In this document: piece after piece, positions 24,401-37,124 of the stretch
How positions within the stretch are numbered: position 1 is the stretch's first letter
Layout of the letters: each line of letters starts with the position of its first letter
NCBI GenBank assembly: GCA_907163345.1
Contig: CAJQUN010000931.1
Coordinates: 62,001 to 126,000 of the forward strand
DNA: 64,000 bases
Direction of reading: 5' to 3'
Source of the DNA: Haberlea rhodopensis
Lineage: Eukaryota; Streptophyta; Magnoliopsida; Lamiales; Gesneriaceae
The notes under the pieces: generated by a model
Database searches by the model: none
Seen by the model: the letters and a program-made list of their open reading frames with translations, nothing else
What the model was told of the DNA's origin: nothing
Translations under genes and position numbers: made by a program

Positions 24401-25682
24401 TCACCAATAAATAACCTTCCATTTTTCTGCCCCAAGAATGCCTAATAACCTTGCAAGAACAAATTTTCACAAGTTCTCCACTGCATATTAGTAATTTTTG
24501 CAATGACTTAAATTTCTGTTTTCTAACAAATTATTTACTGAATTACAACATAGAGCGTATTGAGTTCTCTTTGCTTTGTACTTTTTTTTCCATAACAACT
24601 TATTGGCAGAATTCCAACATGGATATATCGGATCAACAATACGGTTAACCGTCCTCCTCTTCATAACTCTTCAGTGTATTCATGGGAAAATGTGTAGAGA
24701 CAACAGAATACATAAATTTTCAGTAACAATAAAAAAAATTACTTTAGGCAACACTGACAAAGGTTCACAATAAAGTCACCTCCAGAATCTCATGAATCCG
24801 CCTCATGTTTAGTGCCGGTGCCCCCTCAATTTTCAATCTGACAATCTCGGATGTTTTCCATTTATCATGAATCATCTCCACAACCTCTTGTGTGACCCCT
24901 GCACCGCCAATCCTTGTTTTGTTTTTTATTCGAAGAGCTAAATTCTTCAACCTCCTAAGCTCCGATTCGGGAAGTGTTAATTCCGCCAAGCTCCTGCTCT
25001 TCCGACTATCCAGGCTCAGTTTCTGTTCATCCATTACATTTTTTTCCCAAGGAAACCTTACTTCCCCATTACCACTTCTGACCAAGTTTTTATCCCCAAA
25101 GGGATAATCTTTGGAAAATCCACCTCTTGTATTCGGCATTAGCCCTTCCTCAATATAAAATATGTCCTCTATAGACCCTTTCTCAATCACTCTCCCAACA
25201 TTCGTATCCTTCTCACTAACATCATCCATGTAACCAAATTTTTGCAACTTTTCAACAATCCTCTCCATAGTACTACCACCAGTACTAGTACTAGTACTTT
25301 CTTCGGAATCCGAGAATTCCCCCCTATTCTTATAATCCAATACTGACGGAGGCCTTTTTTGCCCATTTGGTTTGCGGGTTTCATTCCATTTATCCAACCA
25401 AGAATTACTAGGTGAAACATGTCTGTCCTCTACCGTGTGTGATCTACCATTCTTAATCTTCGGCAAAAAATCGGATTTTTTTTGTGGGTTTTTCCGTGGG
25501 TTGGGATCTGAGCTGAAGGTATCATTGGTTGCACAAAAAGATTGTTTCTTGAATGGAATCGAGGAACTATCTCTTATGAACTGTAAAGTTGTTCTAAAAT
25601 GAATTTTGCAGACTGAGCTCTGTAATGAATCCATATAAAAGGCTTTTCTAGGATAAATTTGATAGCTAGAGGCGATAGCCAT
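21427..25682 (-). CDS. CFM3: CFM3-type CRM-domain protein, chloroplast group II intron splicing factor
   Basis: Nine exons in phase (5' to 3'): 25682-24780, 24079-23593, 23523-23393, 23099-22749, 22597-22441, 22371-22079, 21993-21934, 21801-21712, 21576-21427, giving 873 residues. Three CRM RNA-binding domains: about 240-325 (ESELRRLKNLALRIKN to VIWRSGSSVSIYRG), 440-535 (LRRLARVLPPHFALG, GGMLLSRNKDFLVYYRG) and 655-745 (EERFMFRKLGLRMKAFLLLG, NMHLHWKYRELIKII, GYAVIVFRGRDY). The N-terminus is rich in S/K/R and poor in acidic residues, as for a transit peptide, and the C-terminus is acidic. CFM3 proteins work with CAF factors in splicing plastid group IIB introns. The start is the ATG at 25680-25682; the upstream in-frame TTG was not used. 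All junctions are GT-AG. Confidence 0.95.
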
Positions 25683-27400
25683 ATTCAAATTCCGCCCACA
25701 CGGAAATTATACAAGAACATTCAGTAATGACGTAATAATTAAATATGGAAACGGAGTACCGAGCAGCGGCGGCGAGAATACGTTTTGAGTAGCCCTCTGC
25801 AGAAACATTGAAAAATCTTTGACATGGGAAGGATAAGGATATTTCTATGCGTTTGGAAAAATGCCATCATTATTCTTAATTTGTATTTATAATTTATCTT
25901 GCGTAAATCGAATTTTAATAATCTAATTAAGATGGAGAAGTATTATTTCATCGATCAAAGCATGCATGAAAAACATAAAAGTATAAGCATTCGCTATTAA
26001 AATATAAAATCAGTTTAATGAACTTAAATTAGTTACAAAACTAATATCGCTCAACTTAAATCAGTCAAAAATATCTAATGAGTTACTCATCTTCTTCTTC
26101 TTCTACCTACTTTTTTTTTCTAGAGAATAACAATAACAAAAACAAGAAAATCAAACATAATAAATCAGTTTTTTTTATTCCGAAAAGCAGATACGCGCTT
26201 ATGAGAATTTTGCTAACACACACTTAGTATGATAAGATGATGCATGTACATTAATCTGCAATGATAAGGATTTTTAAAAAAATTACATATATTGGAAAAA
26301 AATAAATGGTTAAATTTATTTCTCGAAATTTCAGAATTTAAAAGAACATTGCTTTTAAAACAATGTTTTTTTTCTAACTAGTACAAAGCGTGTGGGTATC
26401 CTTAGATTATATAGAATTATAAATTCAAAAGATAAAACTATAGTATATAATTTTCTAGTATGTTAATTAAATTTATTTATTTATTAATAATTATTAATAT
26501 GTGAAATGATTAGTAATTTCTCCTTTTAAGTGGTGGTGAACTCAAATAATTTTTATTTTGTTTTATATAATTACTTAAATAATTATATATATATATTTTA
26601 ATATTGTTGTCAATTGTCGAGGATTTGCTCGTACCTCTTCATTTTTTCATGCTTAAATCACTTTTAAGTTACAAAACTATAACTTAGATTGTGCATCCTA
26701 ATTACCAATTAATAATAGTAGTAGTTAAAATACTAAATTTATAATAAATTAATAACAGTAAAAATACAACATAAATTGCTTTAGATGCTATTTAAGTTAT
26801 TTTATATTATGGAATTAAATAAAAAAATTATAAAAAAAGTGTGAGTGAAATAATTCACCATTAATTCTGTGTATTATGTGTTTTCGTTGTGAAATGTGTT
26901 TGATAATTATAGTGATTATTGCTTAGCATTTGTTAAGACTGTTGAAGCTTTTAGGTTAATATTTACAAGCAACTTAAGGGGACAAATTAACATAAAATAG
27001 ATTTTTCCTTTTATGTCCATAGTTAATATTCCTTTTTTACATTTATATGCCTAATTAATTTTTATTTGTATTGAATATTATATAATAAAATGACAATGTT
27101 GTTAATTCACATTGAAAATTTTTGCCCTTTGATTCAAATATATCCCTAATTAATTTTATTTGTATTGAATATTATATAATAAAATGTCAAAATTGTTAAT
27201 TCACATTGAAAAACTTTACCCTTTATTCACGCTTTTATAAGAATATAGATAAATTGCGACAATAACCATAGTTCTGACCCGAGTATTTCACTTGGGTTTC
27301 ATGAAATATCAAGAGGGAATCTTATAGTTTTGTTTATTTAGTATTAGTATCAAAAAATGATATGAAAACTTTTATAAAAGTCGTTCAAAATTCGACAAAT
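25683..27400. other. AT-rich spacer upstream of CFM3
   Basis: No genes. It contains a degraded MITE copy at about 25975-26230 (listed separately) and an 85-bp direct duplication (AATTAATTTTTATTTGTATT units at about 27050-27135 and 27148-27230, each ending GTTAATTCACATTGAAAA). Confidence 0.55.
25975..26230. mobile_element. Degraded copy of the 317-bp MITE family
   Basis: It shares ATAAGCATTCGC at one end, the internal AACTTAAATTAGTTACAAAA and TTAAATCAGTCAAAAATAT blocks, and AAAAGCAGATACGCGCTTATG to ACACACACTTA at the other end with the better copy at 45924-46240. Ends are imprecise. Confidence 0.6.
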
Positions 27401-27408
27401 TAACATTG

Positions 27409-28760
27409 CTATAGCATCCTCGAATCAAGATCCAACAAGTCATTTTTGGCAAAAGCATAAGCAATTATTAACACGAAGAGAACCGCACAACATGTCACTG
27501 CAACCAGAACAACCTGTAAGAATGAACCAGATGGTTGAAGCGTCAAATAATGATACCAAAAATGATAGTTATTCAAACAAAAGGTAAAAAGACCCATTTG
27601 AACATAAAGCCGTGATCCTCATTCCATGTATACGGTATGTTCATACCAAATATTCCGGCCACAAGCGAATAAATGGATAGACATACAGTTCAGAGCTGAG
27701 AAAGAGCTCCAACTGCAGCCACGAAAATAAATTTAAATTGGCAATCACAAGATAATTACTTAATTTCAATTTGGATGTGACGGACCTGAATGAGCTGATT
27801 CCGGTGATTGTCAAGCTGAAATGAAAAGACCTGTGGTTGGAATCAGATTGATATAAGAGCCATATACTTCTGAAATAAAAATTTTCTACACACGTGACCT
27901 TAACACTGATGTAATCTTCTGTGTTGTCGATATATTCGCGCAGCTGCAAATGTTATAGCAGATAAGGCATTGAAATATTGAGACATGATAATTGGACTTC
28001 ATGAAGTAAGCCTGCGATAAGAGTGGCAACTCTTCATTAAACTTCATAAAAATCAACCGTAAAATGAGCAGATTAATACAAACTCAAGCAACATTTCAAG
28101 ATCCTTAACATCTTTTTCGTCTCCTAGAACAGTTGTGATACTGGCCTTACTAGCTCGGGATATCTTGGAGCCTATGATAGCTGATGCAAGGAACCAACTT
28201 GCAGCACCCGAGCCACTCACAGGTGATGCACCAGACAACTTTCTAGAGTGACAGTAAAATGTTCTAACAAACATTATACAGACTTTCAAGGGATCCGTAT
28301 TTGGCAGCATTTAAACTACCGAGTTTCAAATTAATGGTTAAATTGAATCAAGTGCTCTCAAAACTTGGATGAACTCTTCTAAATAACATCAAGAACCCAA
28401 AAACTCTGTTGGAACTAGTGTAACTTGGATCTATACAGAGGACAATGAAGTTCAAACCCATCCTGAAGTGCCTGAAATCTGGCGATACTTAACTGGTTGG
28501 ATTATTATGTGCATCAAATTTTCAAGATTTGGACAGAACCAACTTTAAAAAATAATAAGGATTATACAATGGACTTGTTTAACAGTCATAAAAAACAGGA
28601 GCCCTACCATTTGTACAAGAGCTGTAAACCTTGTCATTTGACTTTTTAGCTTACGTTTGTTTAACAGTCATAAAAAACAGGAGCCCCACCTTTTGTACAC
28701 GATCTTTCAACCTTGTCATCTGACTCTTTAGCTAACGTACTTGATCTAAATTACAGCTAC
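27409..28760 (-). pseudogene. MRS2/CorA-type Mg2+ transporter, pseudogene
   Basis: Minus-strand pieces in correct order: coiled-coil piece LKSQMTRLKDRVQKV (28680-28748, with a TAG stop inside) and a second copy of the same piece (about 28590-28665); KISRASKASITTV to DLEMLLE (about 28245-28083); AYFM (about 28005); LREYIDNTEDYISVK (about 27957-27905); LDNHRNQLIQ (about 27815-27784); LELFLSS then GIFGMNIPYTWNEDHGFM (27705-27597); and a last transmembrane segment VVLVAVTCCAVLFVLIIAYA (27520-27409). GMN is the Mg2+-channel signature. Lesions: one G missing in the codon after LELFLSS, so GMN is out of frame; GAG|TTTGTA lacks the donor G; the exon after AYFM is truncated; and a nonsense codon. The N-terminal half is absent. 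Confidence 0.85.
28590..28748 (-). repeat. Tandem duplication of an MRS2 exon
   Basis: Two direct copies of about 88 bp both contain AACAGTCATAAAAAACAGGA and the minus-strand coding piece for KLKSQMTR. The distal copy (28590-28665) has the intact arginine-lysine codons where the other has a stop. Confidence 0.75.
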
Positions 28761-29469
28761 TAATCTGCAAAGGAAGTAAGGTAATGCGTAAAACCAAAAA
28801 TACCAGAAGGTCAAAATCTTTCAACATAGTTCATAGAAAGGAAGCATAGGAGATAAATAATGCAGTTCTGGGGACTGCACGTGTAATTACACAAGGATAT
28901 TTCAAGAATGGAGAAAATTATTGTTGTAGGTATCTTGTATGAGACTAGTGTATCTTTGGGTTATCGCAGCCAAAATAACAAATGACACAAAGATGACGTG
29001 ATTTCAAATCTCCGTCCTTAAAATAATATTGCCCCGCAATTATGCTTACTGTTTCAACGGCAATTTGTTTCCTAAGATAAAATGATTATGACTTGTGATA
29101 GGAGCACACCAAATCACAAGTCTTTAAATCACAATGTTTAAAGACACTCAACTTGAAGAAATGAAGAAAGGATGAAAAATGCACATAATTTTGCTTTCAA
29201 ACCTTGAATTTGATCTTGCAAAAAGTGTTTTACATTCGTCCAAGAGTTGTTCTATTTATACTTGACGAAGAGACATCACAAAAAGACATCATTTGGAAGC
29301 ATTTTTTCATGAAAAATCGCACCCGAACGCTAAGGGACTCACCCTTAGCTGAAAAAATGCATAAAAAGGAGATAGGGGGCTGCCTTAGCAATGCCCTAGC
29401 GCCCACCCTTACTTACTGGAAAAATTCTAGGCAGTAATGCAGCGTTGGGACGCTGCAATCCCGGGCAGT
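28761..29469. other. Spacer left of the solo LTR
   Basis: No gene is supported. The ORF at 29204-29437 has no known motif. The sequence near 29310-29470 (CCTTAGC, GCTGCAATCCCGGGC) looks like older repeat DNA into which the LTR element inserted, and it continues after 32070. Confidence 0.4.
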
Positions 29470-29474
29470 GTTTC

Positions 29475-32064
29475 TGTAAGGCCCTGCTGCTAATTAATTA
29501 TGATTAATCCGGATTAACGATGTTTAAGCAAACCCGGGTGATTAAAAATTGAGATTTTGAATTAAGGTGTTCCGGGTCACAACATCTTATTTTTAATTGA
29601 GATAAAATACATCAAAATACACATGAATACATATATTTCTACATAGCCAAGTGCCATTCAAGAAACATTTAATTATTGTATTTGGAACATGGATCACTTA
29701 ACCTTTAAAATTGTTAAAAAATGGGTTGGTTGGCATTGTTTCCCATGCCACTATCATCTTTTTTATATATACTTAAACTTTATTCATTTCTCCTTCAAAA
29801 ACATCAGATTTCTCTCCTTATTTTTGAGCCAAACTCCTCCCAAAAATGCTAGAAAAATGCTCAAAACTTCCATGCAAGTTTAGTTCTAGGAAGGTAGAAG
29901 GAAGGAAACATAGAATCTTCTAGAGTTTTGAAGATTAGGAGCTTGATAGACTCAAGGGCTTGGATTGTGCTTCAAATATTCAACAACAAATGAGGTATAA
30001 CTTGAATCTTGAGTTTTATTAACTTGCATGTAGGATTAAGGGTCAAATTTTGATGCCTTGACATGAGAAATGTAGAAGAAAAGTTGTTGTCAAATCTTGT
30101 TTAGCTAGTAGGCAGTGCATATAGTCTGGTATTTCGAGTTTTACGCATTGTTAGACTTCGAATTTGAAGATGACTCCCCCAGTACAAGTTTTAGTATTTT
30201 GTGTTAGCTTTAATTGGCCACCAAAATCAGTTAATTTGGATTTAAGATGAAAAGGTTATGGTTGTTTTACCCCCAATGTGTACAATATGGAATTTCAGTG
30301 CATGCGAGTTTTTATGCATCGTCTTCTTTGAATTTCTGGGAATAAATGGCTACGAATTTGAAGTTTTAGTATATAATAAGAGTTGTAGTATTCTGTGTTA
30401 GCTTGCATTTGGAATTGGCCTCACTCAATTTAGAGTTCATATGCAAAAGTTAGGTTAATTTTACCAGCAACTATACAATCTGAAAACAGGGTATATACAA
30501 GTTTTTTTAGGCTATATGTTTTTCAAAGAATATACCTCAAGATGAACTAATTAGCTTAAAGATCATAAAATATATTTTGTAGGATTTTTAGTTTGCTAAA
30601 TTTCCCACTGGAATCAGGTTATTTGGTGTTGTATGAATTATTTATGAAGTTTTTACGATACATGCTCATTTTAGAACTTAGAAATTCCCCTCTTTTTGCT
30701 TAAGTGATGTTTAGACCCAATTTGCCTTAGGTAAATGATCTAATTTGGGGAAGTGTCAAACATATGAAATATCATATTTTGAGTTAGCTTTCCAGCTAAA
30801 TTGGACCTATGTAAGTACTGGAAAATTTATGAGCCAATTACTATGAGCATCTAAGCTGAAATTTTAAAACATTTCCTAAGGGTCAATTTTTGGATTATAA
30901 ACTTGATATTGGAAATAATTGAACATTTTGATGATATAATTGAAGTATAAATGACTAGGTTAACAAATCTCGAGGTCTATTCGAGAAGTACTTGGTAGAT
31001 ATAATGTTTGTCCTAGGGTACGTAGAAAACCAGTTCTATCACAATGTCTGGCAAAGACGTGATGTTCCCTGGGCATGATTTACTTGTCATTACTTGCCAC
31101 TTATGTGACTATATGACATGTTGAACTGCAGTATGTGAATTACATGATACATTGACTGCATGATATCTGATGACATGATATATTGAGATGCATCACATGA
31201 GATTATGATATTGCATGATGCATTGCATGCATGAACATTGATCATGTCATATTGATCCAGTAATTTCTTTTGTTGAAACCTATATCCTTTCGTTGGTATC
31301 TGTGATGCGTGTCTGGGGATGATGGGCACGCCTATGGCTCGACGGAGAGAGTGAGCTGAGAGATGTCGTAGCAACGAGTGTGCCGACGTCGCCCAGACAC
31401 TAGGGATGATGGACCGCCAATGGCTCGACTGAGAGAGATGTCGTAGCGACGAGCGTGTCGATACCCTGCTCGAGCTTGATGATTTGATTGATGATCCTTT
31501 CATTGGACTCCTAGGATCTTGATATTGCAGATTTGATATCCCTCATATGCATTTGCATTCATGCACGGCGTGCATCGCATGTTACTTTGTCGTACATTGT
31601 GATTTTACCTGTTTCTCATATTGGGTTCTGACCCCCTTCGCGGGGGGTTGCCATGTCTTTGTTGTATGGGCATGACAGGTGGTACAAGTTGACGTACTAT
31701 TGATGCTCGAGATGAAGCATCGATGAATACCAGAGCCCCTTAAGAGTGAGCTCATGTATATGTTTTATGTTTTGAGTCCCAGTAGTTGTTAGAGTAGTTT
31801 TAAATACGATTCAATTTACCAGGGTATGCCCCGATTATTTGTATTTTAAGTATTACTTTACTAAGAAGTTAATATGTGATGCTTATGCGAGGAATAACAT
31901 GTTAAATTGTGAAACCGGAATTACATATTTTCCAGTACTATGATATATGTAAAATCGAAAATTTTTGGGTCACATGTTGATACATTTTAAATAATCTTCC
32001 TCTGTTAACGTAAAATTAATCATTGTGTGATAATTAAACGCATGATTATGACCGGGCCCTCACA
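29475..32064. mobile_element. Solo LTR of a Ty3/gypsy-type element, 2.59 kb
   Basis: It begins TGTAAGGCCCTGC and ends CCGGGCCCTCACA, with a perfect 5-bp target duplication GTTTC at 29470-29474 and 32065-32069. No internal domain or second LTR is present, so it arose by recombination between two LTRs. The ends resemble those of the element at 3019-11805 (TGTAAGG...TCACA), which suggests a related lineage also lying on the minus strand. Confidence 0.9.
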
Positions 32065-32559
32065 GTTTCGGGGCCCGACTTCGCACGTTTTTCTTCCATT
32101 TGTATTTTTCCGACTTTTTCATGCTTAATTCAATTTACTAAGCATGATTTTTCCAACAATTGTGTAGGGGTAAAGTGGCTTTCTGATCAGGTCGGTCACC
32201 ATCCTAGCAAACAAAACACATCCACGAGTTTCTCCAAATCCAGAAATCAATTGAGTGTCATCAAAGCAAGAAGTGGATGTGTGGAACAATGATGTGAATG
32301 CAAAAGATAAATAATTTTGTTATTGGGCATATAATTAGACCCCTAATCTTCCCTGATTAGATTGTGTTTAGATTAAATAACAAGTCATAAGAAACAAAAT
32401 AAACATCCCTTTGATGTGAGCATAAAAATGGCTTCTAATGCAACCTCAAGATCCCGAAAATAAAATGAGGAGTCTGCAATACAGCGTCATATATCAGCAG
32501 TAGTAGGTACAAATATATTTCTCCAAGAAAAAGAAAAATATAATCTTTAAGATATATCA

Positions 32560-32830
32560 TCTTCTTCATCCATTTCAATATCATGATGCACAATCAAAGT
32601 GTACCCATCACCATCACCATCACCATTATCATCCCGAATAGCATTTAATGATTTCAATCACCTTCGAAGGTCCTCAACTATAGGAACAGCGTTCTCATCC
32701 AATGGATGGCGTTTTGGGCGAAGCAACATGCTCAACCGAGAAAGCGTTGGATGACGATTCAAACTCCTGACTTTATAGTTTCGAGCTCACTCTCTCCACC
32801 AACTTGGACCTCGGGGCGAGAACAACATCT
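32560..32830 (-). pseudogene. Unidentified coding-like fragment
   Basis: On the minus strand one frame reads RSLNRHPTLSRLSMLLRPKR followed by HPLDENAVPIVEDLRR, a stop, then LKSLNAIRDDNGDGDGDGY. The composition looks like degraded coding sequence, not random DNA, and a CAC/CAT-rich simple repeat lies at 32607-32632. I do not recognise the family, and there are no flanking exons that I can join. Confidence 0.25.
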
Positions 32831-33499
32831 TTTCACCTTGGAAATGTAATATTCACATTAGCGTCACTGTATTTGGACCACCAAAAGAAAGACTAGAATG
32901 TCTTGCCACTTTAATAAAATTATTATCTATTCTTTAAATTTATATCCCAATCTCACTTGGATTGGAAGCCAGCGTCAGCAATTTTTTACTATATAAACCA
33001 AAAGCGCAAAACAAAGATCCAACCAAGAACACATGTGTGAGAATATTAAAATCTTGTTTCTCTAGCTTTTTATCTTTCAATATTTGTAAAAAATCATTTT
33101 ACACATATAATATAAACTCCGGTATAGTGCAGGCCTAGAACACATGGGGATAAATCACTAAAATGAATCAAATGTCTTCAAAACCCATTGTTTTTTCAAC
33201 AGATTGGAGGCCCATCTCTTTTTGTTAAGAATTAAAAGAAAGGCCCGTGATATTTTTTAAAGGGAAGAATCAGGCCGGTACCCTATAGAAAAATATTATT
33301 CATCCTAGTTTGGATAAAAAAATTCCAATCATTTATGTCCACTTTAAGTTCAAATGACAAAAACACACTTAAGATAACCGAAGAGAATATGAAAATCTGG
33401 GAAGAAATACGGTATCCTAGTTGTTCCTCACACATCACTGTTACTATAACATGGAAGATTTTCTGAACTCCAGAAATTTATGCCGGCGAAGACGCAGCA

Positions 33500-34520
33500 T
33501 GTTGTTGTGGCTTGAGATCACCATGTTGTGTTTTAGTTTTGGTTTCCTATACAATTTTCTTTTTTTGTAGTCGTGATTTGTGCATGCCTTTTGTGGGGGT
33601 ATGGCTTTGATAGAACATTTTCATACTTTGTTGTTTTAGTTGTGATTCATTGACGCCCGTGCTTGTTTGCTCACATTTCCCAGAATTTACCAGGTTGCGT
33701 TTTAGTTTGGTTTGCTGTAAAATTTTCTTGTTTTGCAGTCACGATTCATGCGTGCCTTTTGTGGGTTATAGCTTTGGTAGAGCTTTTCAGATTTTGTTGT
33801 TTTTAGTTGTGATTCATTGGTGTCACGCTTGTTTGCTCACATTTTCCAGAATTTACATCCTGACAGCAAAATCTGCAACGAAGACGACGATCTAGATAAA
33901 AAGTAATTGGTGCACGAAACTTATAAAAAATAACTGGTGCACGAAACTTATAAAAAGTAACTGGTGTACGAAATTATCGTAAGTAATTGGTGCACCAAAC
34001 TTATAAAAAATAACTGGTGCATGAAACTTATCTAAAGTAATTGATGCACGAATATTAAACTAACTTGTACGTGAACTTATAAAAGTAATCGATGCATGAA
34101 TATATAAAAGTAACTTGTGAACAGACTTGGAAAATTAACTGGTGCAAGAATCTTGAACTAACTGGTGCACGAACATAACTGATGCACTAACAAACCAGGT
34201 GCACGTATTTTACCACATTATGCTCAGCAGTTACTTTAAAAGTCCGTGCACCTGTTACTTTTATATGTTCGTATATCAATTACTTTTATAAGTTCATGCA
34301 TCTGTTAGTTTATAGAAGTTTCGTGCACCTGTTACTTTATATAAATTTTGTGCACCGGCTAATTCTCATAAGTTTCGTGTACCAGTTACTTTTTATAACT
34401 TTCATGCACCAGTTACGTTTTCTCTAGGTCGTCGTTTTCGTTGCAAGTTTTGTTGTTAAGCTGTAAATTCGGGAAAATGTGAGCAAGCACGGACGCCAAT
34501 GAATCACAACTAAAAATAGC
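33500..34520. repeat. Fold-back repeat with inverted arrays of a GGTGCACGAAACTTATA unit
   Basis: The left arm (33800-34195) contains TTTTTAGTTGTGATTCATTG, a spacer with GCTTGTTTGCTCACATTTT, then about ten copies of a 25-30-bp unit such as TAACTGGTGCACGAAACTTA. The right arm (34225-34516) is the inverse: units such as GTGCACCTGTTACTTT, then AAAATGTGAGCAAGC and CAATGAATCACAACTAAAAA. The centre is near 34205-34225. Left of it, two direct copies of about 165 bp (33523-33690, 33694-33855) repeat the outer part of the left arm. No TIR, target duplication or ORF is clear. It could be a fold-back or long-TIR MULE derivative. Confidence 0.75.
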
Positions 34521-37120
34521 TTACCAGCACATCTCTAGCTCCCCACTTCTTCACAGCTAGGCCAATTTATAGGATTTTGGTCATAAAAACCGTGTTTCTT
34601 GAGAAGGAATTCGGCCACACTAACTCCAAAAATTGAAAAGGAAAATATAGCCAAAACAAAGTGCATCGAGAGATGAAACTTACACCATGGTAGCGATGTG
34701 GCGGGCGTTCGGAGAGGCGGCGACTGTGTGGCAACATAAATGTGGTGGGAAGAAAGAGAGTGAGATGAGATGATGTGATGTTTCATAAGTTTAAAACCCT
34801 AATTAGATTGGAGATGAAAAGCAGGGATATTTTAGTAAATAAAAAGTAGTTAAATAAAACAAAAGTTTAAAAAAGGGTTTTTATAATTAAAGTTATCTCA
34901 ACCGTGAACTTAGTTACACACTTGTTTTTTTGGCTCACTTATTTGAAATGAGTTTCTCCAAATGGTATCTTCATGCAATTCCCCTTAAAAAATAAAGGTT
35001 CATGTACTATAGATATTATATTTCAATAAAAGTCATTAATTCCGGAAATATTCTAATAATAATCAAAGCATAAAAATTTGAGCTAGAAGGGTTGGATTTG
35101 AGTAAATTAATCTGGGGTTAATATTCGATTCCGTGATTCGCATTCCCTTAAAGCATCGAATATGGATCGAATCATTTCAAGGGACCCTGTCTGGCAAAGT
35201 CGTTTTACATATTTTGCATCCAAATCCAAATCTATGAAAAACGAATGGAAAGATTAACGTTTTGTTGCATTGAAAAATTGCCAAATAGTATAATATCTGC
35301 ATGGGGATTCTATGCTCACTTTTTGTTTTCCCCCCTTTGAAAAGAGTGATATGAAAAATTCTTTAATTTTTTGGAAGTCGGTGGTAATTTACCTCATTGT
35401 AATATTGTTAATAAGTATTTTATCACATGAGTTTTGTAAATATACATTTTATCCAAATGTAATATCGCTAATAGACATTTTACCATCATGTGGTTTGTAA
35501 ATACACATTTTACCCTAATTTGATTTGCAAAATATAGCATACTGCCAACTCGCATTTCATACATGGATAGGGTGTTTTGCACCGCGTCTTTTCAAACCAC
35601 AATGATATAGATTATTTGGAAAACCACATGACTTTATTGCCAAAACCCTTTTTTTTTTGGTGTAAATTAGTTTACTTTTTTTGCATTTTACAGATCCATA
35701 GGACGGATTGGATAAAATAAAGCTAGATGAAATCGAGTAGAATTTAATCGTACCCAAGCATATATAACCAATTGAAAACCGTACCTAAAGCTTGCTTCAA
35801 ACTGCAAGTATCTTAACCTTTTCGTTCTTGAAATAGAAATTCGAAACCTAAATTTTTTTCGAACCTTAAAAAATCCGAGGTAAATGTTTATCCCACGAAA
35901 AAGTTATTATGTCATAAGATTGATGAGTCTGAAAAATATTACACAATCTACTAGTCACACACGACATAGCTCTCATATTGGGCTTTTTATTTTTGAAAAT
36001 TTATATACTGTTAGAGTTGCTACTTTATCATTTGTCCCACGTTCGAAATGAAATTGGGCCAACTCTTTTACTATACAAGAAGGTTTTAGACTTTAAGCCT
36101 AAGTACACCAGTTAATATCTTATCTAACAACTTTTGACTTTAAGAAAATTCTTCCCTTGTTGTAGAATCTTATAAAATTCTTATTATGCTCTATGATTAT
36201 AGCTTTAACTGAGCTTCCACATCAATTTTTTTTTATCATCTGTCTTTCTTTAAATGGGAGTTGTGTGAGTTATAAAATTGGGCTAATAAGAAAGCTTTGT
36301 GGATATGTTTGGGGGTGACGAGAGAAATTATGTGGTTGTAATAATTTTTTACATAGTGTGTTTTCTTCTCTGACCCTTGTAGTTTTTCTCCTGATTTAGG
36401 AGTTTTTCAAGTTAAATCCTTGTGTGTTATTATTTATCATTTTGCTTGTTTTTCTCATAAAATATGCATATCCTCTGGGGTGGATTTGGAAGTGTCAAAT
36501 TATCAACCTATACATCTCTAAATCATATTATTGTATAAACAATTCTTATATGATTTGCACTGTTCATAAGAGTATATATGAATTTTATATAAAATTTTGA
36601 TAATTCATTTATTATATTATTATATAAAAAAAAATTTGTCCAATTCACAAAAAATACATTCAGTAGTCAGATAAAATTGAAGTATATGACCATGCATGTG
36701 CTCCCAACCACCAATCCGACCAATCAAAATTGACTCACATATAACACTCAGATAATAATTAAATAATTGTTCAATAATTCAGTACTTAAATATACAGTTA
36801 ATAATATAAATATGAAAGGAGTGGTCCCATTACCACACCCACATGGGCTTGTTCCCTCTGCTACTCTGATTTGGGGGACTATAATAATCAAGATATAGTA
36901 AGTTGCAATAATTTTTTTTAAAAATAAAAATAGTAAAGGATACGAATAATCTGGAGAAGAAATAAATACTAATATTAATGCGGATTAAGAAGCAGACAGG
37001 GACACAAGAATGACAACCAGGGTAAGTTTATTAATTCCAGGGTAATAACTTGTAATGTAATGCATTTAAAGAATCGACGAGCAAGAACACTCACAAAATA
37101 TATTAAATGGATAATGATTA
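34521..37120. other. Gene-free AT-rich spacer
   Basis: No supported gene. The minus ORF at 34535-34786 (83 codons, one hydrophobic stretch) has no family match that I know. A dispersed repeat copy lies at 35385-35660. Confidence 0.45.
35385..35660. repeat. Dispersed repeat, copy 1 (TTTGTAAATACACATTTTACC family)
   Basis: It contains repeated CATGTGGTTTGTAAATACAC and ATTTTA(C/T)C blocks and CATACATGGATAGGGTGTTT. The reverse complement of these blocks occurs at about 48070-48365, so this is one of two inverted copies of the same repeat family. Confidence 0.6.
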
Positions 37121-37124
37121 AGGG

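Noticed and set aside
25683..25688. CFM3 start at 25688
   Set aside because: That codon is TTG; the ATG two codons later is used.
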